A stretch of 64,000 nt of DNA from Mesostigma viride (Eukaryota; Streptophyta; Mesostigmatophyceae; Mesostigmatales; Mesostigmataceae): the NCBI GenBank assembly GCA_009746045.1, contig RPFO01000038.1, positions 712,607 to 776,606 on the forward strand, written 5' to 3'. The translations under genes were made by a program, and so were the position numbers. A model generated the notes under the pieces. The model saw only the letters and a list, made by a program, of their open reading frames with translations. It had not been told where the DNA came from and made no database searches. Numbering within the stretch: position 1 is the first letter of the stretch; the number at the start of each line of letters is the position of its first letter. Positions 10,803 to 20,060 of this stretch are shown one piece after another.

Positions 10803-11148
10803 GAGACAATTTTTTGGCTCGAGGCTTTTTATACCCTACGGGGTGGATCCTTGGGCGCCCTCGAGGCCGTTTCGGTTCGTGTCGTTTTTCCGTTTTGGAG
10901 GGTGAGCGCCCACGTGGACGCCTGCGATCGCCCACCAAGGCGAGGATGGCCAATCGGATTTCGGGGCTCATGTCGTGACAGGTGGACGGAATCGTGTCGT
11001 GGTGGCCTGCTTCTTGAAGGATCCTGACGACACGTTCTAGAGTTTTCTGCCCCAGTCGAGAACCCGAACAATATCGGAGGAGTGCTTGGGTGTCCAACAC
11101 GTACTCCTTCTCGGCGCCTGCGTATCGTTTGATGGACGGAATATCCAT
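10654..11148 (-). CDS. AT-hook protein, unknown function
   Basis: This is a 164-residue open frame starting at ATG 11148. The first 70 residues are a compact, partly helical segment (MDIPSIKRYAGAEKEYV..., MSPEIRLAILALVGD). They are followed by a highly basic tail with KRPRGRPRIHP, a textbook AT-hook for minor-groove binding of A/T DNA. The last 45 residues overlap the start of the recombinase gene in another frame and look like out-of-frame translation, so the true stop may be near 10790 if one A is missing from the AAAAAA run there. Probable DNA-binding viral protein; family not recognised. Confidence 0.5.
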   Translation of the reverse strand: MDIPSIKRYAGAEKEYVLDTQALLRYCSGSRLGQKTLERVVRILQEAGHHDTIPSTCHDMSPEIRLAILALVGDRRRPRGRSPSKTEKRHEPKRPRGRPRIHPVGYKKPRAKKLSHVQSSDDGDRRGASRAMATGPGEEASNRPRPDELHLGEKQGQEGRLESQ

Positions 11149-11170
11149 AGTATATCATGTTCAGAGAAAA

Positions 11171-12055
11171 TTATTTTATCGAGAGAAATGTATTGAAGTT
11201 TCGACGAAACATTTTTTTCGGGTCGCGCTGGTCGAAGTCGACAGCGAAGAAGTCGTGAGGATCGTCCTTGACGGCGTGGTCCCATAGCGCGAGAAACTCG
11301 TCCGGCGCCACAGCCCCCGCGCTCTCTTCCGCGATCTGTCGCGCGGCTCGATGGTCCTTCGTTCTGAACAGCGCAAGAAACGATATATTCGCTCGCACTG
11401 CTCGTGGTACGCCACCGCTTGTGTACGCCTGTGTCAGGAAAATCATGCTCGTGAGGAAGTGTCTGTGTTTGAACGCGAAAGCCGCAACAGCGTTTTTGCT
11501 AGAGCTCTGATAGAGGGCACTGCCTTGCATGTCGTCTATCAGAATGAGCGACGAAGGAGGACCGTGCTCGAACCTTGTCGCAGGTTTATCCCAGTTCATT
11601 GCATCAAGGCGTAGGTACATGGAGAGGTCCATGAGTTCTGCGTTTTTTTTCCCATCCACGTATTCGCGTTTGAACGTTTCCCACACCTTGAGATCGTCCT
11701 TGTACCTCTCGTATTCGTGGAGGTCAGACTTTATATGATCTATCATCCCATCGAATGCCAGGTTAGAGTAGACTTCCATCGTCATAGCTGGTTCCGGGAG
11801 CTCCTTGTATTTTGGCTCCGTGTGGGCACTCCCTGAAATGAGGTACAGCTTGTCGAATGAGTTGTTAGCAAAGTAAGCCTTCGCCATGTTGACTGCCGAT
11901 GTAGTTTTCCCAGACCGTCGAGCTCCGCAGAAGTTTGCGATGAAATGAAGACTCGGCATATTCGGTGGAGCAGGACGCTGTGGGGCGTATCGTTGCTTGA
12001 TGTCTTTGTTCTCAAGTGAATGAATTCGTCGCTCTTCGATGATAGCCATTATCAT
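11171..12055 (-). CDS. A32-like (FtsK/HerA) DNA-packaging ATPase
   Basis: This 294-residue protein is the motor that pumps viral DNA into capsids in PLVs, virophages and giant viruses. Walker A is NFCGARRSGKTTSAV (about residues 40-53). Walker B is SLILIDDMQG (about 168-177). The sensor segment is SMIFLTQAYTSGGVPRAVRAN, with a following FRTKDHRAARQI arginine region. The length is normal for the family and the frame is intact. It sits in the minus-strand block between the coiled-coil gene and the AT-hook gene, with short gaps that suggest co-expression. Confidence 0.88.
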   Translation of the reverse strand: MIMAIIEERRIHSLENKDIKQRYAPQRPAPPNMPSLHFIANFCGARRSGKTTSAVNMAKAYFANNSFDKLYLISGSAHTEPKYKELPEPAMTMEVYSNLAFDGMIDHIKSDLHEYERYKDDLKVWETFKREYVDGKKNAELMDLSMYLRLDAMNWDKPATRFEHGPPSSLILIDDMQGSALYQSSSKNAVAAFAFKHRHFLTSMIFLTQAYTSGGVPRAVRANISFLALFRTKDHRAARQIAEESAGAVAPDEFLALWDHAVKDDPHDFFAVDFDQRDPKKMFRRNFNTFLSIK

Positions 12056-12067
12056 TCTGAAGACATT

Positions 12068-12594
12068 TTAATCGTCCAGACTAGCAAGGAGAGACGCGCG
12101 GATGGCGGCCATGCGCATCTCGTATGGCGTCATCGCGACAGGTGGCGGTGGTGGAGGTGGGAGCTGTCGGGTCTTGATCGGGGGTGGCGGAGAGTCCGGC
12201 TCTGTCTCCTTGGGCTTTCGACCCCGTCTTGGTTTTGGCGTGTCGGCGGGGGTTGAGGCGACGGAATCTTCAGCGAGAAGGCGTTCAATCCGCGATTTGT
12301 TGCGGGCTTCTTGCAGCTCGAGTTCGACTAGCCTTTGCCGCTGAATCTCCAATTCCTTTGCAAGGACCTTTCGTTTCGTTATCTCTGCCTCCTTTTCTCG
12401 TTTCGTCTCTTCTCCCTCTCGGCTTTTGCGCGTTGCTGGTAAACCCTCATTTTGTCGCGAAGGGCTTTTTTCTGTTCATCATTCAGCGGTTGTCCCTTTC
12501 GAATTGTCTTGACCAGGTCAACCTGCTCTTCCCGCGTCTCGGCGAAGGTTTCGTCTTGGTAGCTCGTTGGGGTCTCTGAAGCCTCAGAGGCCAT
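12068..12594 (-). CDS. coiled-coil/proline-rich protein, one frameshift
   Basis: Two pieces belong together. An N-terminal piece starts at ATG 12594 (MASEASETPTSYQ...) and stops at 12379. A C-terminal piece is open up to 12068. Losing one A in the AAAA run near 12389-12392 accounts for the break, and the joined product would be about 175 residues: a charged helical coiled coil (RAKAEREK..., ELEIQRQRLVELELQEARN), then a basic KPRRGRKPKE segment, a proline-rich stretch and the C-terminal YEMRMAAIRASLLASLDD helix. The family is not recognised. It is the first minus-strand gene and shares the divergent promoter with the giant structural gene. Confidence 0.55.
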
Positions 12595-12618
12595 GTTTAT
12601 ATTCTAGGTAGATAATAA
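12595..12618. promoter_or_regulatory. divergent promoter region of the PLV
   Basis: Only 24 bases (GTTTATATTCTAGGTAGATA plus four more) separate the two oppositely oriented start codons at 12594 and 12619. All PLV genes to the left run minus, all to the right run plus. The gap is AT-rich with a TTTATATT word, so control elements for both transcription units must lie here or within the coding starts. Confidence 0.5.
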
Positions 12619-13322
12619 ATGGTCGTTCTAACAACATTGAGCAGACCGACCAATCTCGCCACCGGGTTAACGCTCGACCCTGAAATGGAGGAGCGTGTTT
12701 CTAACATCGAAACAGACATAGATGGGCTTCAAGCTAGCGTTATACGTTACTTCTTGGCACTTCACATCCATTCGATGAGTCACTCGTTGTCGACGGATTC
12801 AAAATTTTCTACCCGAGCCAGCCGACAAATGTGCGACTCGGAGACAATTACGACGACGAGACCGCAAGCGACCCATCGGAACTTGCTTACAGTCTCGTCG
12901 TGAATGGGTATTCCTATTTTAAATCAGGGACTACTTTAGTCGACGATCTCACTCTAAATGAACCTTACCTTACGGCGAAAGTGGGAGCGACCCAGTACCA
13001 CGTCTTCGACTTTAGCCCTGATACGTTGCTAGACCCTGGTGGCAGAGTCCTGACCCGCGCGCAACTGGACTACCTTTTTGACCAACACGGGGTAGGCAAA
13101 ACGTCGATAGCTAACTTGAACGGGGATTTCGTCCTCCATCTCGAAGACGGGACGATCGTGTCGCACCAAAACGCGTTCAACGTCATCAATGACCAGGATG
13201 TGCGAGTCCAGCTGCCCTACAACATTACGAATGGCGACGCGAGTGGAATCTGTAAGTTTACCTATCGCGACTACCACACGACCCAGGCGCGCACGGGGGA
13301 GAGCGTAGTGGACGGAGAGGTA

Positions 13323-14229
13323 GTTGTACAAGCTAACGCTTATACTTTTTATGCGCAAACCTTTTAGCTAAGGTTAACGCATATTCTTACATCCTGCGCA
13401 GGATGTAAGAATATGCGTTAACCTTAGCTAAAAGGTTTGCGCATAAAAAGTATAAGCGTTAGCTTGTACAACTTAAAACCTTGCGCGTTGGGGCGAAATA
13501 TTAAGCGGCTCCCTAACTAGGGTTTTACTTCCGCATCGAATTACTGATTCGATATTAATCCCGGGAAGGTCCGATATCTACCTCGCTAGGCGATTAACTA
13601 GGTCCGACCGGTGCCCCGGCGGATCCTCCCAAATAATCCCTACTCGGCACTGTCCCCACGAGGTTTCGAACCCGTGACTTCCGCGCCGCGCCGGTTCTAA
13701 GTTGTACAAGCTAACGCTTATACTTTTTATGCGCAAACCTTTTAGCGAAGGTTAACGCATATTCTTACATCCTGCGCAGGATGTAAGAATATGCGTTAAC
13801 CTTAGCTAAAAGGTTTGCGCATAAAAAGTATAAGCGTTAGCTTGTACAACTTAGAACCGGCGCGGCGCGGAAGTCACGGGTTCGAAACCTCGTGGGGACA
13901 GTGCCGAGTAGGGATTATTTGGGAGGATCCGCCGGGGCACCGGTCGGACCTAGTTAATCGCCTAGCGAGGTAGATATCGGACCTTCCCGGGATTAATATC
14001 GAATCAGTAATTCGATGCGGAAGTAAAACCCTAGTTAGGGAGCCGCTTAATATTTCGCCCCAACGCGCAAGGTTTTAAGTTGTACAAGCTAACGCTTATA
14101 CTTTTTATGCGCAAACCTTTTAGCTAAGGTTAACGCATATTCTTACATCCTGCGCAGGATGTAAGAATATGCGTTAACCTTAGCTAAAAGGTTTGCGCAT
14201 AAAAAGTATAAGCGTTAGCTTGTACAACT
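13323..14229. mobile_element. 907-bp nested palindromic insertion
   Basis: The insertion has the form P-S-P-S'-P. P is a near-perfect palindrome of about 150 bp (13323-13472, 13701-13850, 14079-14228) beginning GTTGTACAAGC and centred on TGCGCA. S (13473-13700) and S' (13851-14078) are inverted copies of one 228-bp spacer. The whole element is thus one large palindrome. GAGGTA flanks it at 13317-13322 and 14230-14235 as a target duplication. No protein is encoded. This looks like a MITE-type DNA element that has doubled or re-inserted into its own palindrome. Confidence 0.75.
13851..13935 (+). other. Pol III B-box-like segment in the palindromic element
   Basis: The spacer S' contains GGTTCGAAACC near 13879-13889, which matches the RNA polymerase III B-box consensus, inside a T-arm-like stem (CACGGG...CCTCGTG). 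The mirrored copy lies in S. No convincing A-box or full tRNA fold is present, so it may be a tRNA-derived relic or chance. Confidence 0.35.
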
Positions 14230-14686
14230 GAGGTAGGATATCCGTACTTTTCCGATTCTTTCTATGGTCTCGGCGGATCTCGATTTAACGGCCTCCCTCT
14301 CCGCGTGGAGTTGTTGTCTTTCGCCACGATTCGCGACGACAACCGCCGCCTTCCACTAACTGGGAGATCCTTCACCATCACGCGTACATACTCGCCACTG
14401 ACGGACTGGCGAATGGGTCCGATTGACCCTGTGAACGCACTCCACTGGAGCACCAATCCAACCACCGCTAATTGGGAGGTCGTAGAGGGAACGACCCTCA
14501 AACAAGGCATAAAGATGACGACCCCCTTCGCACACCAACGCAAACTCCCCATCACTGAGGTGGTACATGAATTCCACCCAGCTCACGCCGACCACCCCGA
14601 CCATCGGCGGAGTCTCCCTCTCGCAAAACGGGGGACTGCGCGGGGAAGACGCTGTAATCACCGCGCCAGTCGCGGCAGATAGTAAC

Positions 14687-15921
14687 AAGTATATGAACTG
14701 CCGGCTCCTGCCCCTTTTGGCAACAGCAGCGCCTGACCTCCTGGACCCCAGCAGCCCTTTGCCCTTCGTCACCGCCATCCAGGAGGCCTATGCTGAGATC
14801 CAGCAGGCCTGTTCTCCCGTCCGTGCCGCTCAGGCGGTACAGCGCCACCTCCCTCGCGGCACTCCCTCGGTCGCCTCCGTTCAATCTCCCGCCGCATTCC
14901 CTGCTCGCGTCATCGATAAACACCAGAAAACCTACGCGGGTATTCTGCACACGGCTGATTGGATTGCTCTTTTCGCGGACCTCAACGCCCAGGGACGTGC
15001 GTGGCTGTTCTCGCTTTCCTTGCGGAGTGTGGGCTCGGCGTACCTTCGTGCTCTTCCCATGGCCCCCCCATTCGCCTTGGCTCCCAGCCACTACTCGGTG
15101 GCGCTCCGGCACCAGCTATTTGCCCCGCAGCCTCTTGTTCCGGCCGGGCGGCCTTGTGGTAGCTGTGGGCAGCCGCTGGATCCCACGGGGACTCACTACC
15201 TTGCCTGCATGGGGGGCCAACAGAATCAGAATTGGTATTTGTATTTGCACACTGTCCTCCTGACGGTGGTGCTCGCCATGATCCGGTCGGTTTTCCCCCA
15301 CGCGAACATCCGGTCCGAGGATGCGGATGGCGCTGCCTTCTATTCCCCCAACCACCGGCCTGACATCGTGGTGCTGGACTTTGAGGGGGGTGGCCGGCAT
15401 CTGCTTATTGACGTTTCGGTGGCGCGGCCCTTGGCTCTTAGCCACGTGGCTGGGGCCTCCCTCACGGCAGGTTACACGGCGGACCGGGCGGAGCGGGCCA
15501 AGCTCCTGGCCTACGGCGACGTCGGGCACCATCGTGTGCTGCCCTTTGTCCTGGAGGAGTTTGGGGCCATGGGGCCCCTGACCTCCGCCTTCTTCAAGGA
15601 GTGTTGCCGGCTCCGGGAGGACCGGCTGGACCTGGAGGGCCAGCGGGCCCCATGGTCGGCGCGGACCTGGACGTCATATTGGCGTCAGCGCTTGTCGGTG
15701 GCGCTGACTCGGGCCATGGCTGACATCATGCTCCGCCGTACGCGGGCTGATTTTGCGGTGCAGCAGGGCTATTAGGTTCCTCCCGTTAGGCGTTTCCATT
15801 GGTCTTATCGTAGTATAGAGCTTTGACATGGCTCTGTATATAGGTTCATAGCTGGGCGTTTGCTTTGGTTTGAGTGATTTCACTCTGCTGTAAGTAATTA
15901 TATTTTTAAAGTATATGAACT
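14687..15921 (+). mobile_element. 5'-truncated non-LTR retrotransposon inside the PLV
   Basis: The 1209-bp body (14700-15908) is flanked by a perfect 13-bp duplication AAGTATATGAACT (14687-14699 and 15909-15921). It contains only the 3' end of a retrotransposon ORF, a 133-bp 3' UTR and an A/T-rich end, as expected for target-primed reverse transcription with 5' truncation. Its GC-rich composition matches the host, not the PLV. Confidence 0.9.
14700..15775 (+). pseudogene. restriction-like endonuclease end of a non-LTR retrotransposon pol
   Basis: The open frame runs in continuously from upstream PLV sequence (ATG 14567), giving an accidental 402-residue fusion. The retroelement part has a zinc finger CGSCGQPLDPTGTHYLAC (C-x2-C-x9-H-x3-C). 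A PD-(D/E)XK-type nuclease follows: RPDIVVLDF, then LLIDVSVARP. This finger-plus-nuclease order is the C terminus of R2/R4/NeSL/Dualen-type elements, where the nuclease nicks the target DNA. The reverse transcriptase has been lost by truncation. The exact clade cannot be assigned. Confidence 0.75.
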
Positions 15922-18091
15922 ACGAGATAGACGTCTACAACGACTCCACCCTCACCTCCTACACCACCCACAAAGGAGGGGTGATGGTATGCGTTTCAAA
16001 AATTAGCCAACTTCACTCCGGCATCCGGACACCAAGTTCCTACGTTTCATATCTAAATCCTGTAAAAATCGCGATCAACGGCGTCTACGCAGACCATGAT
16101 GTGGGGTGGGGAAAGTCGTTGCCTCCTCTCACCGGTTTTAATCTGTTGGCGAACGGAGTATCTCAAGGGGCCTTGGATGGGACGTTGAAGACAACGACGT
16201 TTCAAAATCCATCCGATGGCGATGATGTAGAACTCAGATACAGGATCCTAACCGTAAAGGACTCGCCAAACCTGTCAGGAGAGACCGTGGAGATAGACGG
16301 CCCCGCTACGACGCTCCATTCTCTAGAATCATTCTCGCGCCACTCCGTGACCACGCTGCAAGCAGAAGCTTCGAAATACTACTTTGAAGGGTCTCCCGAA
16401 AAATTCTTTTTTGTAAAAACAGCCACTCCGGCACCAAGCAAATGTGTTGTTTTTTCAGAGCAGCTCATAGACGGCCCATTTCTATTGTGTTTTCGGCTAT
16501 ATTTGGGCAGCAACGATGCTTTCGTCTCGTTTGCAGAAAATACTATGTCTTTGACGAATAAATATCACCCGGCCACGACAGATGCCCATCAGAATTGGAG
16601 AAATGCGGCTACGACGCATTGGGGTATGCTGGGTATCAATCTGCACCATAGTGACTATGCACTCGACCTGTTTGACAATCTGAAGTCGAAGGTTCGATAC
16701 ACGTTAAACTCATCATGGAGACAACAAAACAGCTACTGGGTGGCATTTCGAAGAAAATCGGATGGGAAGGTGGAGCGTTATATATCCAAAACAACTCCTC
16801 AAGAACTTAGTGACATGACTAAAATCTCAAACTCGTCCGGTATATTTACAACCACTCCTACAGACATTCTTGACCCGTACATTCCGATGCCCCTCCGACC
16901 AGTCTTCCACTTGAGCGGAGAGTACCACGGCGCGTATGTCTGGCCAATCAAAGATGACCTACAAGACATAGAGTTCGACTCTCTAAAAACCAACAACCCA
17001 TCCGGATCGTACACAGCCGTCGGAGACGTGTTGGAGCTGCGTCACAGGTCCACCTCGTCGAGGAATTGTAGCATTTTTGGCAAATATAGCGTCACAAAAC
17101 CCGTACCGGGTGTGGCGGATACTTGGTTTAAGGAGCTAACACTCACGAATGAGAGTGTCATCCGCACGGTTGTTAAGTGTCCCGATGTTCAATACGGCGT
17201 GCAAATGAACCAATATACTGCCAAAATATATGGGATTCTACCAGCTCGTCAGTCGGTAAGGAAGTTTTATGTAAGACTTGGATTTTCAAACACCAAGTTG
17301 AGCAATGATCCGTTGCTTATCAGCGTAGTCGTTGGAGAAGCGTGGACTGGCGGTTTTTCTACAACGACAATATCAAAATCCTCGTCGTACGTTGACATAA
17401 CCTGTGATCATATTTCACTGGTTGATCCTCCAGTTACTGGTATGATCCATTTGGCGACCGTGACGTTCCAGGTATTAGATCCAACAGTATCTGGCCCGAC
17501 CCCGCTTTTATTTGCTTCTAGCCTAAGCTACTATTATGGTTCAAGCCTGTCGTCAATTGGCGGCAATCACGGGATGGACGTGGCCCTGTATGAAGATGTC
17601 CGAGAAACTAGGCGTATATCGCACACGATATTGGAAGCAGATTCTTTGGTCGGTCTGAGGCAGCCCATATACGACTACCCGCTTCCGCAATTTTGGCACG
17701 GCGCCCCTGTGGCCGTGATGTCTTTCCACGACCCGGCCACACAATCGGAACTAACTCTTCCGACCGCGTTGACCAATATCCTTGTCAGGTTAACATTTGA
17801 TAACAACCCACCAACGATTCTCGACATATCAAACCCATATCGCTTAACGGCTAGCGGCCTGTCCGTCTGGCCGGTAAACGTTATAATTGGCAGCAACTGG
17901 AATGTTGTTTCAGGATACGAGGAGGATGACGGGGTGTTTGAAATCGCATTGCGGATTCCTCGCATCACCACTGACACGTCAACAAACATAGCTCTCTACG
18001 GCGTTTTGCAAGTCGCGCGCTGGAAAAATGGCCGTGTCGACTAACAAGACCCTCACTTGGACGTTATAAAAATCTATGATTATATGCAGAA

Positions 18092-18595
18092 ATGGCAAGG
18101 CGTCAGAAATCAGCACGGCGCCGTCCTTCAAGTAAAAGGGGAAAACCGAAGCGTAAGGTCGCACCCCAGTCGCAGGTGACCGCTTCATCGACCAACACCA
18201 TTGTCATCCACAGCGCGCCGGTCCGAAGAGCGGTGAACAAAGGGAAGGTCGCAGAGGCGCGAGGGTTCAAGGATGCCCTTCTCATGGCGTCAGTGATGGC
18301 GAACTCTAGACCGGTCGCGTACCCCCCGTTGTCCGCGTATGCCCAACCGGCCCCTGTCGCGCCGGCTCCCGAACCGGTTGTCGTCGATGAAGCAGTGGCG
18401 GCACCCCCGGAGCCTGCGGGTGTACCTGTCGGGAAACGAGTCCAGGTGGGAGGCGCGAGGTGGAAATGCCCACAACCCGGGTGTAAGAGCACGTTCGCAA
18501 ACGAAAAAAACCTCCTGCTGCATCTCAGGAGGGTCCACAACACGGTCGTGGGAATTCCAAAAGAAGGCGCTGAAAAAAATCTCACAGAAGAGTAA
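18092..18595 (+). CDS. C2H2 zinc-finger protein
   Basis: This protein has 167 residues. The N terminus is very basic (MARRQKSARRRPSSKRGKPK), resembling a nuclear-localisation or DNA-binding tail. The centre is Pro/Ala/Val-rich. The C terminus has one clear C2H2 finger, CPQPGCKSTFANEKNLLLH followed by LRRVH (C-x4-C-x12-H-x4-H). It lies between the giant gene and a small gene that starts 2 bases after its stop, suggesting joint expression. A role in DNA condensation in the virion or in transcription control is possible. The start at 18092 is the first ATG after the previous stop. Confidence 0.7.
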   Translation: MARRQKSARRRPSSKRGKPKRKVAPQSQVTASSTNTIVIHSAPVRRAVNKGKVAEARGFKDALLMASVMANSRPVAYPPLSAYAQPAPVAPAPEPVVVDEAVAAPPEPAGVPVGKRVQVGGARWKCPQPGCKSTFANEKNLLLHLRRVHNTVVGIPKEGAEKNLTEE

Positions 18596-18597
18596 AC

Positions 18598-18942
18598 ATG
18601 AGCAGCCCGCTGTTCACTGACGCCGAGATGCTCGAGATCTCTCAATGGATGACCCTCCATCCAAATGTCCCACGAGAGTTCATTGAGGCAGCCATGCTCT
18701 ACTGTAAGAAGAAGCCACTCACAGGGAAGACAAGGCGCGCCATGAAAAGGGCATCGGCGAAAATTGAGGAAGGCGTCGTCAAGGTTTTTGGGACAAACGA
18801 AATTACTTCTGAGCTATTGTCAGAAGAAGTGGCCGATGAAGGAGTTCATCCAGGAAACGCTGACACTCACTCTTCGCACGGAGAACCGAACTCGCGGGAC
18901 GCTAGTGGATCCGGTATGGGACATCCCGGCGGGACTCCTTGA
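18598..18942 (+). CDS. small PLV protein, unknown function
   Basis: This 114-residue frame starts 2 bases after the zinc-finger gene. Residues 1-80 are helical and charged (FTDAEMLEISQWM, REFIEAAMLYCKKK, basic TGKTRRAMKRASAK), then acidic. The last 35 residues overlap the penton gene in another frame and look like out-of-frame sequence, so the true end may be close to 18840. I do not recognise the family. Confidence 0.5.
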   Translation: MSSPLFTDAEMLEISQWMTLHPNVPREFIEAAMLYCKKKPLTGKTRRAMKRASAKIEEGVVKVFGTNEITSELLSEEVADEGVHPGNADTHSSHGEPNSRDASGSGMGHPGGTP

Positions 18943-19699
18943 CGATTATCACGACGTCGGGCTTACCCTCATGACCATCCCGTTTGAACAGACTCACATC
19001 AGCGAAGGAAACCGATACTTCACTGTCCGTTTGTCTGGCAGCGAGTCCCCTACGAAGGTGACCTTGCCGCTCGGCTCGTACACGACTATCGAAAACCGAA
19101 AAAACATAGAGGAAGCTTTGAAGGCGGTAGATCCTGGGTTCTCGGTCACGTACAACAGGGCGACTAGTCTTTTTACCGTGACAAATGCCACCGAGTTCTC
19201 TGTCGCGGTGGATGAGCCCACGGGCCGGGTGTTGGGGCTCATGGAAGGATCATATCCTTTCACAGGTGTCCTCGCTAGCAACCGGCCAGCAACGAATGGG
19301 AGACTGAGAATGGTGTATGTATACAGCGACATCGTTCGAGGAAACGTGATATCATCGTCGACAGGCACGGGATATGGAGGCCTTTTGGCCGTCTGTCCCA
19401 ACATGTCGCAGTTCTTAGAACCCATTGTTTGGCAGGCAGCGACCCCTTTGTGGCAGCATCTCAAGGACTCTCCCAGCAACATCACGATCCGACTGCTCGA
19501 CGAGGACGACGCTCCTATAACTGTCTACTCGGATTGGGCTCTTCAGCTCTCCTTCCGCATAAGCCCTCAGAAGGCGATGGGAATAGAGGCGAGGAAGATC
19601 GGGAGCGTTTTGAAGTATATGGCCCTTGACAGGACCGTCCAGCCACAAACCAGATTTATTTCTCAGCCATCTAGTACTATCGAGGACGATGAAAGTTAA
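18836..19699 (+). CDS. minor capsid (penton) protein candidate
   Basis: I take ATG 18836 (MKEFIQETLTLTLR...) as the start; an upstream in-frame ATG at 18764 would overlap the previous gene further. The product is 287 residues and beta-rich with no catalytic motif (e.g. FTVRLSGSESPTKVTLPLG, ITIRLLDEDDAPITVYSDW). Position, size and composition fit the single-jelly-roll penton protein that in PLVs and virophages lies close upstream of the MCP. It is assigned by context and general resemblance rather than by a diagnostic motif. Confidence 0.65.
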   Translation: MKEFIQETLTLTLRTENRTRGTLVDPVWDIPAGLLDDYHDVGLTLMTIPFEQTHISEGNRYFTVRLSGSESPTKVTLPLGSYTTIENRKNIEEALKAVDPGFSVTYNRATSLFTVTNATEFSVAVDEPTGRVLGLMEGSYPFTGVLASNRPATNGRLRMVYVYSDIVRGNVISSSTGTGYGGLLAVCPNMSQFLEPIVWQAATPLWQHLKDSPSNITIRLLDEDDAPITVYSDWALQLSFRISPQKAMGIEARKIGSVLKYMALDRTVQPQTRFISQPSSTIEDDES

Positions 19700-20045
19700 T
19701 TTTGGAGCAATCGGAAACGTGGCTAGACGCGTGGGAGAGTTTGCCGGCAACGCTATCAAGAGGGTCGGCGACGGGGCGGCCATCGTGTCAGCTGTCAAGA
19801 AAGCCGGGCACGTCGCTGGCGAAGTCATCTCAAAAATTGGCGACGGGGCGCGGGCTGCCAAACAGGCGGCGGGCATTGTCGATTCCGCGCTCGGACACAT
19901 CCCATCCAACATGATCGCGAAGAGTACGCTGCTCGGGAAAGCGTACTCGGTCGCAAACACTGGTCTGAGCGCCTTGTCCAACCTCGAAAGACGGGTTGAT
20001 GGAGCGAAGGTAAAAAATCCCATACTCGGCCAGCTTCTTCAGTAA
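19689..20045 (+). CDS. small amphipathic, glycine/alanine-rich virion-type protein
   Basis: ATG 19689 overlaps the penton stop by 11 bases and gives 118 residues. The sequence is a succession of short amphipathic helices with G-x2-G and A-x3-A spacing (GNVARRVGEFAGNAIKRVG, KKAGHVAGEVISKIG, AAKQAAGIVDSALG), basic overall. The N-terminal GAIGNVARRVGEF helix could insert in membranes. In layout (small, between penton and MCP) and character it recalls adenovirus pVI/pX-like minor virion proteins, but no sequence motif proves this. Confidence 0.5.
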   Translation: MKVNFGAIGNVARRVGEFAGNAIKRVGDGAAIVSAVKKAGHVAGEVISKIGDGARAAKQAAGIVDSALGHIPSNMIAKSTLLGKAYSVANTGLSALSNLERRVDGAKVKNPILGQLLQ

Positions 20046-20060
20046 AAATATCTCATTCGA

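Larger units (their letters stand above)
12619..18044 (+). pseudogene. giant PLV structural-type protein gene, split by two insertions
   Basis: One original gene lies in three pieces: 12619-13322, 14236-14699 and 15922-18044. Removing the palindromic insertion with one GAGGTA copy, and the retrotransposon with one 13-bp target copy, joins all three in frame. Two one-base shifts remain (one base lost near 12738, one extra near 14578). The intact product would be about 1096 residues. It has no transmembrane segment or catalytic motif I can recognise. It is rich in beta-prone Ser/Thr/Tyr/Val sequence, as in fibre or large virion proteins. It is the first gene of the plus-strand structural block, so a virion fibre or attachment protein is likely, but this is inferred. 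As it stands the gene cannot make a full protein. Confidence 0.7.

Noticed and set aside
14567-15775. A single 402-residue PLV protein with a zinc finger
   Set aside because: The 13-bp target duplication and the 5'-truncated retroelement show the frame is an accidental fusion of PLV codons and retrotransposon pol.
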